Source of the DNA: Candidatus Dojkabacteria bacterium
GTDB lineage: Bacteria; Patescibacteriota; Dojkabacteria; J137
Reading direction: 5' to 3'
DNA length: 6,651 nucleotides
Assembly: GCA_020429495.1 (NCBI GenBank)
Contig: JAGQLJ010000024.1
Location: 1 to 6,651 of the forward strand
Numbering within the stretch: the stretch's first letter is position 1; each line of letters opens with the position of its first letter. Below are positions 1 to 4,374 of the stretch, in pieces. The notes beneath the pieces are model-generated. The model had not been told where the DNA came from and searched no databases. It worked only from the letters and a program-made list of their open reading frames with translations. Made by a program: the position numbers and the translations under genes.

Positions 1-417
1 ACCTTTTTCTCTATCATCTAACATTTTTTGTAGTTTAGTTTTCTTTTCTTTAACCTCTGTATTAACAAGCATTACAAATGATTGCTCAGCATTATCTCCT
101 TTTCTTGGCAGAGTTTTGATAACTCTTGTATATCCTGAGTTTCTATCTGATAGTTTGTCTGCTACAACTTGTCCAAGTCTATCAAATGCTCTTTTATTTT
201 CTGCAAAGAAAGACATTACTGTTTGGTTACTCTTTCTTGTATCTTTCTTGAATGTTGTAACAAGCTTATCAAATTCTTTCTTCAACACTTTTGCTTTCTT
301 TGGTGTTGTTTTGATTCTTCCATTTCTAATTAGCTCAATAACTTGAGATCTAACTAGAGCTTTTCTATGAGAAGCTGTTTTTCCTTGTATTTTGAATTTT
401 TTTCTATTACTGTACAT
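1..417 (-). CDS. rplQ: 50S ribosomal protein L17, C-terminus beyond the window
   Basis: L17 is a large-subunit protein near the peptide exit tunnel and is classically the last gene of the alpha operon. Reading from the ATG at 417 gives 139 residues with no stop before the edge, so the 3' end is missing. Visible family blocks are T-A-S-H-R-K-A-L-V-R (residues 14-23), N-G-R-I-K-T-T-P-K-K-A-K (32-43), and G-Y-T-R-V-I-K-T-L-P-R-K-G-D-N-A (95-110), which match the usual SHR / IKTT / GYTR...GDNA pattern. E. coli L17 has 127 residues and ends soon after the block that closes here near residue 118. This copy runs on for at least 20 Lys/Glu-rich residues, so it carries a C-terminal extension. The start is 21 bp after rpoA. 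A GAAGG lies 14 nt before the ATG, too far for a normal ribosome site. Confidence 0.96.
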   Translation of the reverse strand, partial: MYSNRKKFKIQGKTASHRKALVRSQVIELIRNGRIKTTPKKAKVLKKEFDKLVTTFKKDTRKSNQTVMSFFAENKRAFDRLGQVVADKLSDRNSGYTRVIKTLPRKGDNAEQSFVMLVNTEVKEKKTKLQKMLDDREKG

Positions 418-438
418 ATGCTTTAATTTGACCTTCGA

Positions 439-1404
439 TTATATCAGATTAATACCGTTTTTCTTTAATACTTTAAACAATTCTTCTAGAGATTTTTCTC
501 CCATTCCTCTAATGTTTGCAGCTTCTTCTTCTGTAAATCCTTCTAGTTTTCTTAAATCATCAAATCCTGCTCTTAAAAGCGCATTTGTTAATCTAGTTGA
601 AAGATTTAGATCTGCTACTAATATTGGAGCTGTTTCTGTATCTTCTTCTTCTGTTGTTTCTTCTTCTGTTGATTCTGTTGGTAATGATGTAATTACTTTT
701 CCAGAAATCATATCTTTTGTTTCTTTAACAAAGTTTGATGCCATTTCATCAAGAATATTTGATGCAATGTTTAGTGCATCAGATGGTGTTAGTGATCCAT
801 TTGTATGAACAAAAAGGTTTAGTTGATCTAAATCTGTTTGTTGTCCAACTCTAGTTGGTACTATTTCTAGTTTTACTAATTTGACTGGTGAGAAAATTGC
901 GTCAACTGGAAGCATTCCAACTTCTGCTCTAACATGCTCATCAGGTAATCTGTATCCAACTCCTCTTTCTACTCTAATTTCCATGTCTAGCTTTGTTTTC
1001 TCGTCAGTAATTTTTGTAATAACATAATCTTTATTTATTACTTCAATATCTGAACTCTTTTCAATATCTCCTGCTTTTACTTCAACAACTCCTTTCTTTG
1101 CTCCTTGTGACTTTAGAGTTAGTGTAACTGGTTCTTCAGTTTTTGTTAAAAATACTACGTTCTTTAAAGATAATAGAACACTTAGAATATCATCACTTAC
1201 TCCTGCAAGAGTTGAATATTCGTGTTGTACTCCGTTAATCTTTACAGCTGTAATTGCTGCTCCTGGAATAGATGAAGTAAGAACTCTCTTTAGAATATTT
1301 CCTAAAGTATGACCGTATCCAGTTGGAAGTGGTCCAATTTGAAATACTGCAGAGTTATCTTTCTCTTCTGTTTTATTGATTGTGAATTCTCTTAATGAAA
1401 TCAT
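439..1404 (-). CDS. rpoA: DNA-directed RNA polymerase subunit alpha
   Basis: This subunit dimerises to nucleate RNA polymerase assembly and contacts UP elements and activators. The 321 residues give the usual two-domain layout. The N-terminal domain (about 1-235) contains G-Y-G-H-T-L-G-N-I-L-K-R at 29-40 and H-E-Y-S-T-L-A-G-V at 61-69, the dimer and beta-binding core. The C-terminal domain (about 261-321) has two helix-hairpin-helix-like elements. The E. coli DNA-contact residues R265, N268, G296, K298 and S299 align with R271, N274, G302, K304 and S305; C269 is Ala here. The linker (about 242-260) is almost all Thr and Glu, unusually acidic. The CDS lies 24 bp after rpsD and 21 bp before rplQ, stops with TAA, and has no Shine-Dalgarno sequence; the bases before the ATG read CACCT. 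The protein is complete, with no sign of frameshift. Confidence 0.98.
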   Translation of the reverse strand: MISLREFTINKTEEKDNSAVFQIGPLPTGYGHTLGNILKRVLTSSIPGAAITAVKINGVQHEYSTLAGVSDDILSVLLSLKNVVFLTKTEEPVTLTLKSQGAKKGVVEVKAGDIEKSSDIEVINKDYVITKITDEKTKLDMEIRVERGVGYRLPDEHVRAEVGMLPVDAIFSPVKLVKLEIVPTRVGQQTDLDQLNLFVHTNGSLTPSDALNIASNILDEMASNFVKETKDMISGKVITSLPTESTEEETTEEEDTETAPILVADLNLSTRLTNALLRAGFDDLRKLEGFTEEEAANIRGMGEKSLEELFKVLKKNGINLI

Positions 1405-1428
1405 AGGTGCAGTGTATAAATATAAAAA

Positions 1429-2025
1429 TTAACGTGAGTAAAGCTCAATAATAAGCCTTTCTTTTATTGATTGGTCCATCTCATCTCTTGTTGGTTCTGC
1501 TACAACAGTTCCTCCTTTTGATCCTTTCTTTAACCATGATGGAATTTTCTGTGTCTTAGTTTGTGATGAAATCTCAGCTACAATAGGTGATTTTGCAAAT
1601 TTCTCTGTAAGTTGAATTTCATCTCCTGATTTCAAAACTGTTGATGGTATATTGTGTTTCTTACCATTCAAAGTTATATGTCCGTGAGTTACAAATTGTC
1701 TTGCTTGTGTTCTTGTTTGTGCTAATCCTAGTTGATAAACAACATTATCAGCTCTTAACTCTAATAACTGTAGTAATCTTGTACTAGTGTTACCAGCTGA
1801 TTTACTAGCAATCTTATAAAATCGTCTAAATTGCTTTTCAGTCATTCCATAAATTCTCTTTACTTTTTGCTTCTCTCTAAACTGAATAGCGTAATCAGAA
1901 GGTCTTTTCTTTAAAACAGGAAATTGACCAGGTAGTGTTGGTCTTTTCTTCCACTTTTCAGAAGAACCTAGAACTGTTGCATTCTCTCTTCTGTTAATTC
2001 TCCATTTTGGTCCAGTGTATCTCAT
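1429..2025 (-). CDS. rpsD: 30S ribosomal protein S4
   Basis: S4 is a primary 16S rRNA-binding protein that nucleates assembly of the small-subunit body. In several bacteria it is also the translational repressor of its own operon. The product has 198 residues, close to the usual 200-210. The N-terminal start M-R-Y-T-G-P-K-W-R-I resembles the family's M-A-R-Y-T-G-P, but the four zinc-binding cysteines are absent, so this is the C-minus (zinc-free) form. Y-G-M-T-E-K-Q-F-R-R-F-Y (59-70) is a family signature. The S4 RNA-binding domain spans about 88-150, with L-E-L-R-A-D-N-V-V-Y (88-97) and the T-R-T-Q-A-R-Q-F-V-T-H-G-H-I block (104-117). It lies 20 bp after rpsK; the leader is purely A/T-rich with no Shine-Dalgarno sequence. 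S4 is the obvious candidate ligand if the structured region before rpsM is regulatory. Confidence 0.98.
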   Translation of the reverse strand: MRYTGPKWRINRRENATVLGSSEKWKKRPTLPGQFPVLKKRPSDYAIQFREKQKVKRIYGMTEKQFRRFYKIASKSAGNTSTRLLQLLELRADNVVYQLGLAQTRTQARQFVTHGHITLNGKKHNIPSTVLKSGDEIQLTEKFAKSPIVAEISSQTKTQKIPSWLKKGSKGGTVVAEPTRDEMDQSIKERLIIELYSR

Positions 2026-2045
2026 TTATTTATCTATTAATAATA

Positions 2046-2459
2046 TTAATTCTTTGGTGCTCTTCTTGGCTTACATCCACCATGTGGTATTGGTGTAAAG
2101 TCTGCTAAAGAAGTAATTTTTAAACCTGCTGATCTTACTCCCTTTACTGCAGCTTGTCTTCCAATTCCGATTCCTTTTACAATTACTTCAGCTTCTTGTG
2201 CTCCTAGCTCTAAAGCTTTAGCACTTGCATCTTCTCCCGCTTTTGTTGCAGCATATGCTGTACTTTTCTTACTTCCTTTAAATCCGATTGCTCCACAACT
2301 GCTTGCAGAAATTGTATTTCCATTATAGTCAGTTACAGTAACCAATGTATTATTATAAGAAGCATTAATTCTAACTAGCACCTTTGTTGGTGCTGTCTTC
2401 TTTTTCTTTTTCTTTGTAGTAGTTTTTGCTTTTTGAGTTTGTACTTTTGCTGCTGCCAT
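2046..2459 (-). CDS. rpsK: 30S ribosomal protein S11
   Basis: S11 sits on the small-subunit platform next to the E site and the mRNA exit. The 137-residue product is about 8 longer than E. coli S11 (129). The extra length is N-terminal: residues 1-25 are Ala/Thr/Lys with six consecutive lysines at 16-21. The core is typical: N-A-S-Y-N-N-T-L-V-T-V-T-D (32-44), S-S-C-G-A-I-G-F-K-G-S-K-K-S-T (53-67) and I-P-H-G-G-C-K-P (124-131). Two normally strongly conserved spots differ. The G-P-G-P-G-R turn is G-I-G-I-G-R (96-101), and the Asn of the H-N-G-C motif is Gly at 127. The gene follows rpsM by 17 bp and precedes rpsD by 20 bp. No Shine-Dalgarno sequence precedes the ATG. Confidence 0.98.
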   Translation of the reverse strand: MAAAKVQTQKAKTTTKKKKKKTAPTKVLVRINASYNNTLVTVTDYNGNTISASSCGAIGFKGSKKSTAYAATKAGEDASAKALELGAQEAEVIVKGIGIGRQAAVKGVRSAGLKITSLADFTPIPHGGCKPRRAPKN

Positions 2460-2476
2460 AATTATTTAGCTTTTAT

Positions 2477-2854
2477 TTATTTAGTTACTTTCTTTAAACC
2501 TCCAACTGCAATTGATCTTCCTTTTCTTGTTCTTGAGTTAGCTCTTGTATTTTGACCATTTACAGGAAGTCCTGCTTTATGTCTTAACCCTCTATAACTT
2601 CTAATATCTTTTAATCTCTTAATATTTTGGAAAACTTTTTGTTTTACATTACCTTCAGTTGGAACATTCTTATCTATATATTCGTATAATCTTTTTAACT
2701 CTGCATCGTCTAAATCTTTTACTCTTTTATCAGCACTAATATTTGTAGCCTCTAAAATAGTTCTAGAAGTTGTTAAACCTATACCGTGAATATAAGTTAG
2801 TGCAATTTCTATTCTTTTTTCATTTGGTATTTCTACTCCAACAATTCTTGCCAT
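2477..2854 (-). CDS. rpsM: 30S ribosomal protein S13
   Basis: S13 lies in the 30S head and forms intersubunit bridges with the 50S subunit; its basic C-terminal tail reaches toward the P-site tRNA. The 125 residues match the family length. M-A-R-I-V-G-V-E-I-P opens the protein, Y-I-H-G-I-G (21-26) starts the helix-two-turn-helix region, and the conserved S-Y-R-G-L-R-H-K-A-G-L-P-V-N-G-Q (86-101) with T-R-A-N-S-R-T-R-K-G (103-112) forms the basic tail. The start is fixed by the family N-terminus. The leader directly before the ATG is A/T-rich and adjoins a G+C-rich palindromic island of about 115 bp separating it from rpmJ. In E. coli the S4-binding alpha-operon leader occupies this same position, before rpsM. 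Nothing is odd in the protein itself. Confidence 0.98.
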   Translation of the reverse strand: MARIVGVEIPNEKRIEIALTYIHGIGLTTSRTILEATNISADKRVKDLDDAELKRLYEYIDKNVPTEGNVKQKVFQNIKRLKDIRSYRGLRHKAGLPVNGQNTRANSRTRKGRSIAVGGLKKVTK

Positions 2855-2865
2855 TATTATTAGCT

Positions 2866-2891
2866 GCTAGCCTCGAGCTCCGAGTTCTAGC
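2866..2891 (-). other. Hairpin next to the rpsM start
   Basis: Read in the mRNA sense (minus strand), GCTAG (2891-2887) pairs with CTAGC (2870-2866), and CTCG (2884-2881) pairs with CGAG (2875-2872). An AA/G internal loop separates them and a 5-nt GAGCT loop closes the hairpin, giving 9 pairs in all. It ends 11 nt before the ATG, so it would sit in the ribosome-landing zone of rpsM. No U-run follows, so it is not a terminator. The outer arm can alternatively pair with 2941-2946. Confidence 0.5.
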
Positions 2892-2919
2892 TTATTAAAA
2901 AATATAATTTATTCAGTTT

Positions 2920-2940
2920 TCCTAGTTTAATTTTCTAGGA
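2920..2940 (-). other. Small hairpin in the rpmJ-rpsM gap
   Basis: TCCTAG at 2920-2925 and CTAGGA at 2935-2940 form a perfect 6-bp stem around a 9-nt A/T loop. It is followed in the transcript by mixed A/T sequence rather than a clean U-run, so I do not call it a terminator. It lies between the two G+C-rich patches of the island. Confidence 0.45.
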
Positions 2941-2949
2941 GCTAGCGGC

Positions 2950-2963
2950 CAGTAGCCAGTAGC
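2950..2963 (-). repeat. Tandem 7-bp direct repeat
   Basis: The heptamer CAGTAGC (GCTACTG in the mRNA sense) occurs twice back to back just after the rpmJ stop. It makes up most of the 14-nt bulge that interrupts the island's terminal inverted repeat, which suggests local duplication within an otherwise symmetrical element. Confidence 0.6.
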
Positions 2964-2969
2964 TATTAA

Positions 2970-3122
2970 TTACCCTTGCTTTTGTTTATGCTTAGGGTTT
3001 GTTTTGCAATATACGTAATACACAGGCTTAATCTTCACTTTTCCGTTTGAAGTTACCTTTTTTCTTCTTTTTACGATGTAGCAATCTCTACATCTCTTTT
3101 TTACACTTGCTCTTGCTTTCAT
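2970..3122 (-). CDS. rpmJ: 50S ribosomal protein L36 with an internal insertion
   Basis: L36 is the small zinc-ribbon protein of the large subunit. The ORF reads from the ATG at 3122 to the TAA at 2972-2970 and gives 50 residues. It opens M-K-A-R-A-S-V-K-K-R-C-R-D-C and closes C-K-T-N-P-K-H-K-Q-K-Q-G, nearly the standard L36 ends. The zinc ligands are all present: C11, C14, C39 and H45 (CxxC ... C-x5-H). Typical L36 has 37-38 residues with 12 residues between the second and third ligands; here there are 24. The extra dozen fall in a Lys/Val/Tyr-rich stretch (about 20-38) within the beta hairpin. The gene lies between infA and rpsM, its standard place. It has no Shine-Dalgarno sequence, but a possible promoter lies just upstream. 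Confidence 0.95.
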   Translation of the reverse strand: MKARASVKKRCRDCYIVKRRKKVTSNGKVKIKPVYYVYCKTNPKHKQKQG

Positions 3123-3143
3123 GTACTTATTTTAAGACTATGA

Positions 3144-3172
3144 TTTATAACAAATTTTTCTAAATGCGTAAA
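3144..3172 (-). promoter_or_regulatory. Possible internal sigma-70-type promoter before rpmJ
   Basis: On the minus strand, TTTACG (3172-3167) and TATAAA (3149-3144) are separated by exactly 17 bp. They match the -35 consensus at 4 of 6 and the -10 consensus at 5 of 6 positions. It lies in the unusually wide 63-bp gap after infA and would give an mRNA leader of roughly 15 nt. AT-rich DNA yields such matches by chance, so this is tentative. Confidence 0.3.
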
Positions 3173-3185
3173 TACATATTATTAC

Positions 3186-3476
3186 TTATTTTTTAGGTCG
3201 ACGTGGAGGCTGACTCATAGCTCTTTTTGTAAGTCTATAAGTAATTCTCCCTTGGTTAATATCGTATAGAGAAATTTCAACCCTAACCTGATCACCTTTT
3301 GTCAACTGAATGTAGTGAGTTCGCATTTTACCTGATACATAGCATTTTACATCATGCTGTATACCATTGTAATCAATCCGAACCATGTATTCCAAGCCTG
3401 GCAATATATCTATTACTTCTCCTTCTACTGTCACACTCTCGGTCTTTAATTCGTTTGCACTCTTAACGTCTGGCAT
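3186..3476 (-). CDS. infA: Translation initiation factor IF-1
   Basis: IF-1 binds the A site of the 30S subunit during initiation, together with IF-2 and IF-3. The product is a single OB-fold (S1-like) domain, about residues 16-83. Family landmarks are V-E-G-E-V (17-21), the near-invariant S-G-K-M-R (48-52) followed by H-Y-I (54-56), G-D-Q-V-R-V-E (61-67), Y-D-I-N-Q-G-R-I (71-78) and the closing Y-R (80-81). It has 96 residues against about 72 in E. coli: roughly 8 extra before the domain and 14 after it, the latter a basic Pro/Arg/Lys tail. The start is the only ATG consistent with the fold. It is the first gene of the operon and follows a good promoter candidate; the leader has no Shine-Dalgarno sequence. 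Confidence 0.96.
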   Translation of the reverse strand: MPDVKSANELKTESVTVEGEVIDILPGLEYMVRIDYNGIQHDVKCYVSGKMRTHYIQLTKGDQVRVEISLYDINQGRITYRLTKRAMSQPPRRPKK

Positions 3477-3491
3477 GGATAAACTTAATAT

Positions 3492-3503
3492 TTACGTTCG
3501 TAA
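3492..3503. promoter_or_regulatory. Inverted repeat at the likely infA transcription start
   Basis: TTACG and CGTAA flank a 2-bp centre, forming a 12-bp dyad directly next to the putative -10 element and covering the expected start of transcription. This is where a repressor site would lie, but the dyad is short and nothing else supports it. Confidence 0.25.
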
Positions 3504-3531
3504 TTTTAGCAAAAAGAATAGCTTTGAGCAA
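3503..3531 (-). promoter_or_regulatory. Probable promoter of the infA-rplQ operon
   Basis: On the minus strand, TTGCTC (3531-3526, 4 of 6 to TTGACA) and TAAAAT (3508-3503, 5 of 6 to TATAAT) are spaced by exactly 17 bp. They lie in the 77-bp gap between the cohesin-like gene and infA. Transcription would start near 3496, leaving a leader of about 20 nt. This is the best-placed promoter for the seven-gene operon. Read-through from the upstream gene is also possible, since no terminator is visible between them. Confidence 0.5.
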
Positions 3532-3541
3532 CTATATAGTT
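3530..3541. promoter_or_regulatory. Perfect 12-bp palindrome beside the infA -35 element
   Basis: AACTATATAGTT is a perfect self-complementary dodecamer whose edge overlaps the first two bases of the putative -35 box. A second palindrome (GTATTTAATAC, 3543-3553) follows 1 bp further on and ends beside the stop codon of the cohesin-like gene. The first could be a regulator site. A/T-only palindromes are common by chance in such DNA. Confidence 0.3.
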
Positions 3542-3553
3542 AGTATTTAATAC

Positions 3554-4312
3554 CTAATTCCTGTTTTTTAGCTGATCTTCCTCCTTTTTTCTTAAAAGTG
3601 AAACTCCTAGAACAAGTAAAAATACACCAAATAATACAGGAATTGCCTGTGGCAAGTAATCTTCAATTGCAGTATCTGGAATATATGTTGGCGACTGAGT
3701 TGTTGGCTCTTGTGTTGTAGGGGTTGTAGGTTCAGGTGTTGTTGGTTCTGGAACCACTGTATCTGACTGTATTGTCATTGATACTTCATTTCCTGTATAA
3801 GATAATCCTACTCCTGCCTCACGCACTAATTGTGTTGGTTCATCACCCTCTGTGATTACTCTTAAGGAAGTTAACCCAGGGGCTTGCGCTTGTAGTTGAA
3901 ACTCTATTACATTCCTATTTATAGATAATTGTTCTTCTGATTTAGCAATTACTCTAATTCTACCTAATGAAGATACCGTATTATCTTCAACTGGATTTTC
4001 TATAGTAAAAACTGGATCTACAAGTGTAACTTGAGTACCTTCTGTTTCTGTATCAGTATCTATTACTGTAAATTTTGTTGCATCAAAATCAACAGTTATT
4101 CTATATTCTGATATTGGAGTACCATTTGTATTAACTGAGACTGTAACCGTAATCAAATCTCCCACTTCAACTTGCGTTTTATCTGCACTAACTAAAACAC
4201 TACCAGTTTGACTAGAATTAGAGCCTACATCAATTGGTCCAAATGTTGGCTGTGAAAGCGCATCAACTGCTTGAGCATTTACACTTGGTATAATTAATTC
4301 CTTCAAATCCAT
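3554..4312 (-). CDS. Predicted cell-surface protein with cohesin-like domain and C-terminal membrane anchor
   Basis: The 252-residue product is probably anchored in the membrane facing outward. Residues about 38-185 look like a cohesin-type beta sandwich: V-E-V-G-D-L-I-T-V-T-V-S-V (48-60), then E-Y-R-I-T-V-D-F-D-A-T-K-F (69-81), a G-R-I-R-V-I-A strand (117-123) and V-I-E-F-Q-L-Q-A (135-142), the strand order of such domains. A Pro/Thr/Glu linker (187-209) leads to one hydrophobic helix (about 222-240) and an R-K-K-E-E-D tail. Cohesins bind dockerins in cellulosomes, but isolated cohesin-like domains in other bacteria have mostly unknown partners. The N-terminus is odd: V-N-A-Q-A (11-15) looks like a signal-peptidase site, yet only ten residues precede it and they lack a hydrophobic core. 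An in-frame TGA seven codons upstream prevents a longer start. The stop is TAG. Domain assignment is by pattern only. Confidence 0.7.
   Translation of the reverse strand: MDLKELIIPSVNAQAVDALSQPTFGPIDVGSNSSQTGSVLVSADKTQVEVGDLITVTVSVNTNGTPISEYRITVDFDATKFTVIDTDTETEGTQVTLVDPVFTIENPVEDNTVSSLGRIRVIAKSEEQLSINRNVIEFQLQAQAPGLTSLRVITEGDEPTQLVREAGVGLSYTGNEVSMTIQSDTVVPEPTTPEPTTPTTQEPTTQSPTYIPDTAIEDYLPQAIPVLFGVFLLVLGVSLLRKKEEDQLKNRN
3686..3754 (-). repeat. Low-complexity Pro/Thr/Glu linker repeat
   Basis: Inside the cohesin-like gene the DNA encodes residues 187-209, built from repeats of E-P-T-T-P or close variants (PEPTT, PEPTT, QEPTT). Such linkers separate an exposed domain from its wall or membrane anchor. 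The repeat is degenerate at DNA level and is likely to vary in copy number between strains. Confidence 0.7.
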
Positions 4313-4374
4313 AAAAACTATACAAAACTGTCAATATAGTTCATGATATAGTGTAATTAAATCATATACAAGCC
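4313..4374. promoter_or_regulatory. Divergent intergenic region, with an extended -10 for the glycosyltransferase gene
   Basis: The 62 bp must hold start signals for both divergent genes. On the plus strand TGATATAGT (4344-4352) matches an extended -10 (TGn plus 5 of 6) and would start transcription about 16 nt before the ATG at 4375; no -35 is visible. The heptamer ATATAGT occurs at 4334-4340 and 4346-4352, a 12-bp direct repeat around the palindrome TCATGA, and the same heptamer lies in the palindrome before infA. On the minus strand a perfect TTGACA (4334-4329) is present, but no suitable -10 lies 16-18 bp from it. Confidence 0.35.

Larger units (their letters stand above)
2856..2970 (-). 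repeat. Palindromic G+C-rich intergenic island between rpmJ and rpsM
   Basis: This is the widest gap in the operon and differs in composition from everything around it: two patches (2861-2891 and 2938-2963) are about 60% G+C. Its ends form imperfect inverted repeats. ATTATTAGCT at 2856-2865 pairs with AGCTATTAAT at 2961-2970 (9 of 10), and GCTAGC at 2866-2871 pairs with GCTAGC at 2941-2946, leaving a 14-nt bulge on the rpmJ side. Two hairpins and a tandem repeat lie inside. The right end overlaps the last base of the rpmJ stop codon; the left end stops 1 bp before the rpsM ATG. It could be a small inserted repeat (REP- or MITE-like) or a ribosomal-protein-binding mRNA leader. Sequence alone does not decide, and no ORF is seen in it. 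Confidence 0.6.

Noticed and set aside
116..346. Plus-strand open frame of 76 codons
   Set aside because: It lies wholly antisense to rplQ, has no family resemblance, and its Ser/Phe/Leu-rich composition is what reversed Lys/Glu codons produce.
392..808. Plus-strand open frame of 138 codons
   Set aside because: It is antisense to the well-conserved end of rpoA. The serine run is the reverse strand of the Thr/Glu linker codons.
2866..2940. Rho-independent terminator in the rpmJ-rpsM gap
   Set aside because: The hairpins are not followed by a proper U-run in the sense strand, and a terminator between two essential operon genes would be unlikely without a downstream promoter.
2950..2963. CRISPR or longer satellite array
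   Set aside because: There are only two 7-bp units and no spacers or flanking cas genes.
3554..4312. Cellulosome component
   Set aside because: A cohesin-like fold alone does not show this; no dockerin or glycoside hydrolase is present in the window.
4329..4334. Perfect TTGACA as the promoter of the cohesin-like gene
   Set aside because: No -10-like hexamer lies 16-18 bp downstream; that position falls inside the coding sequence.
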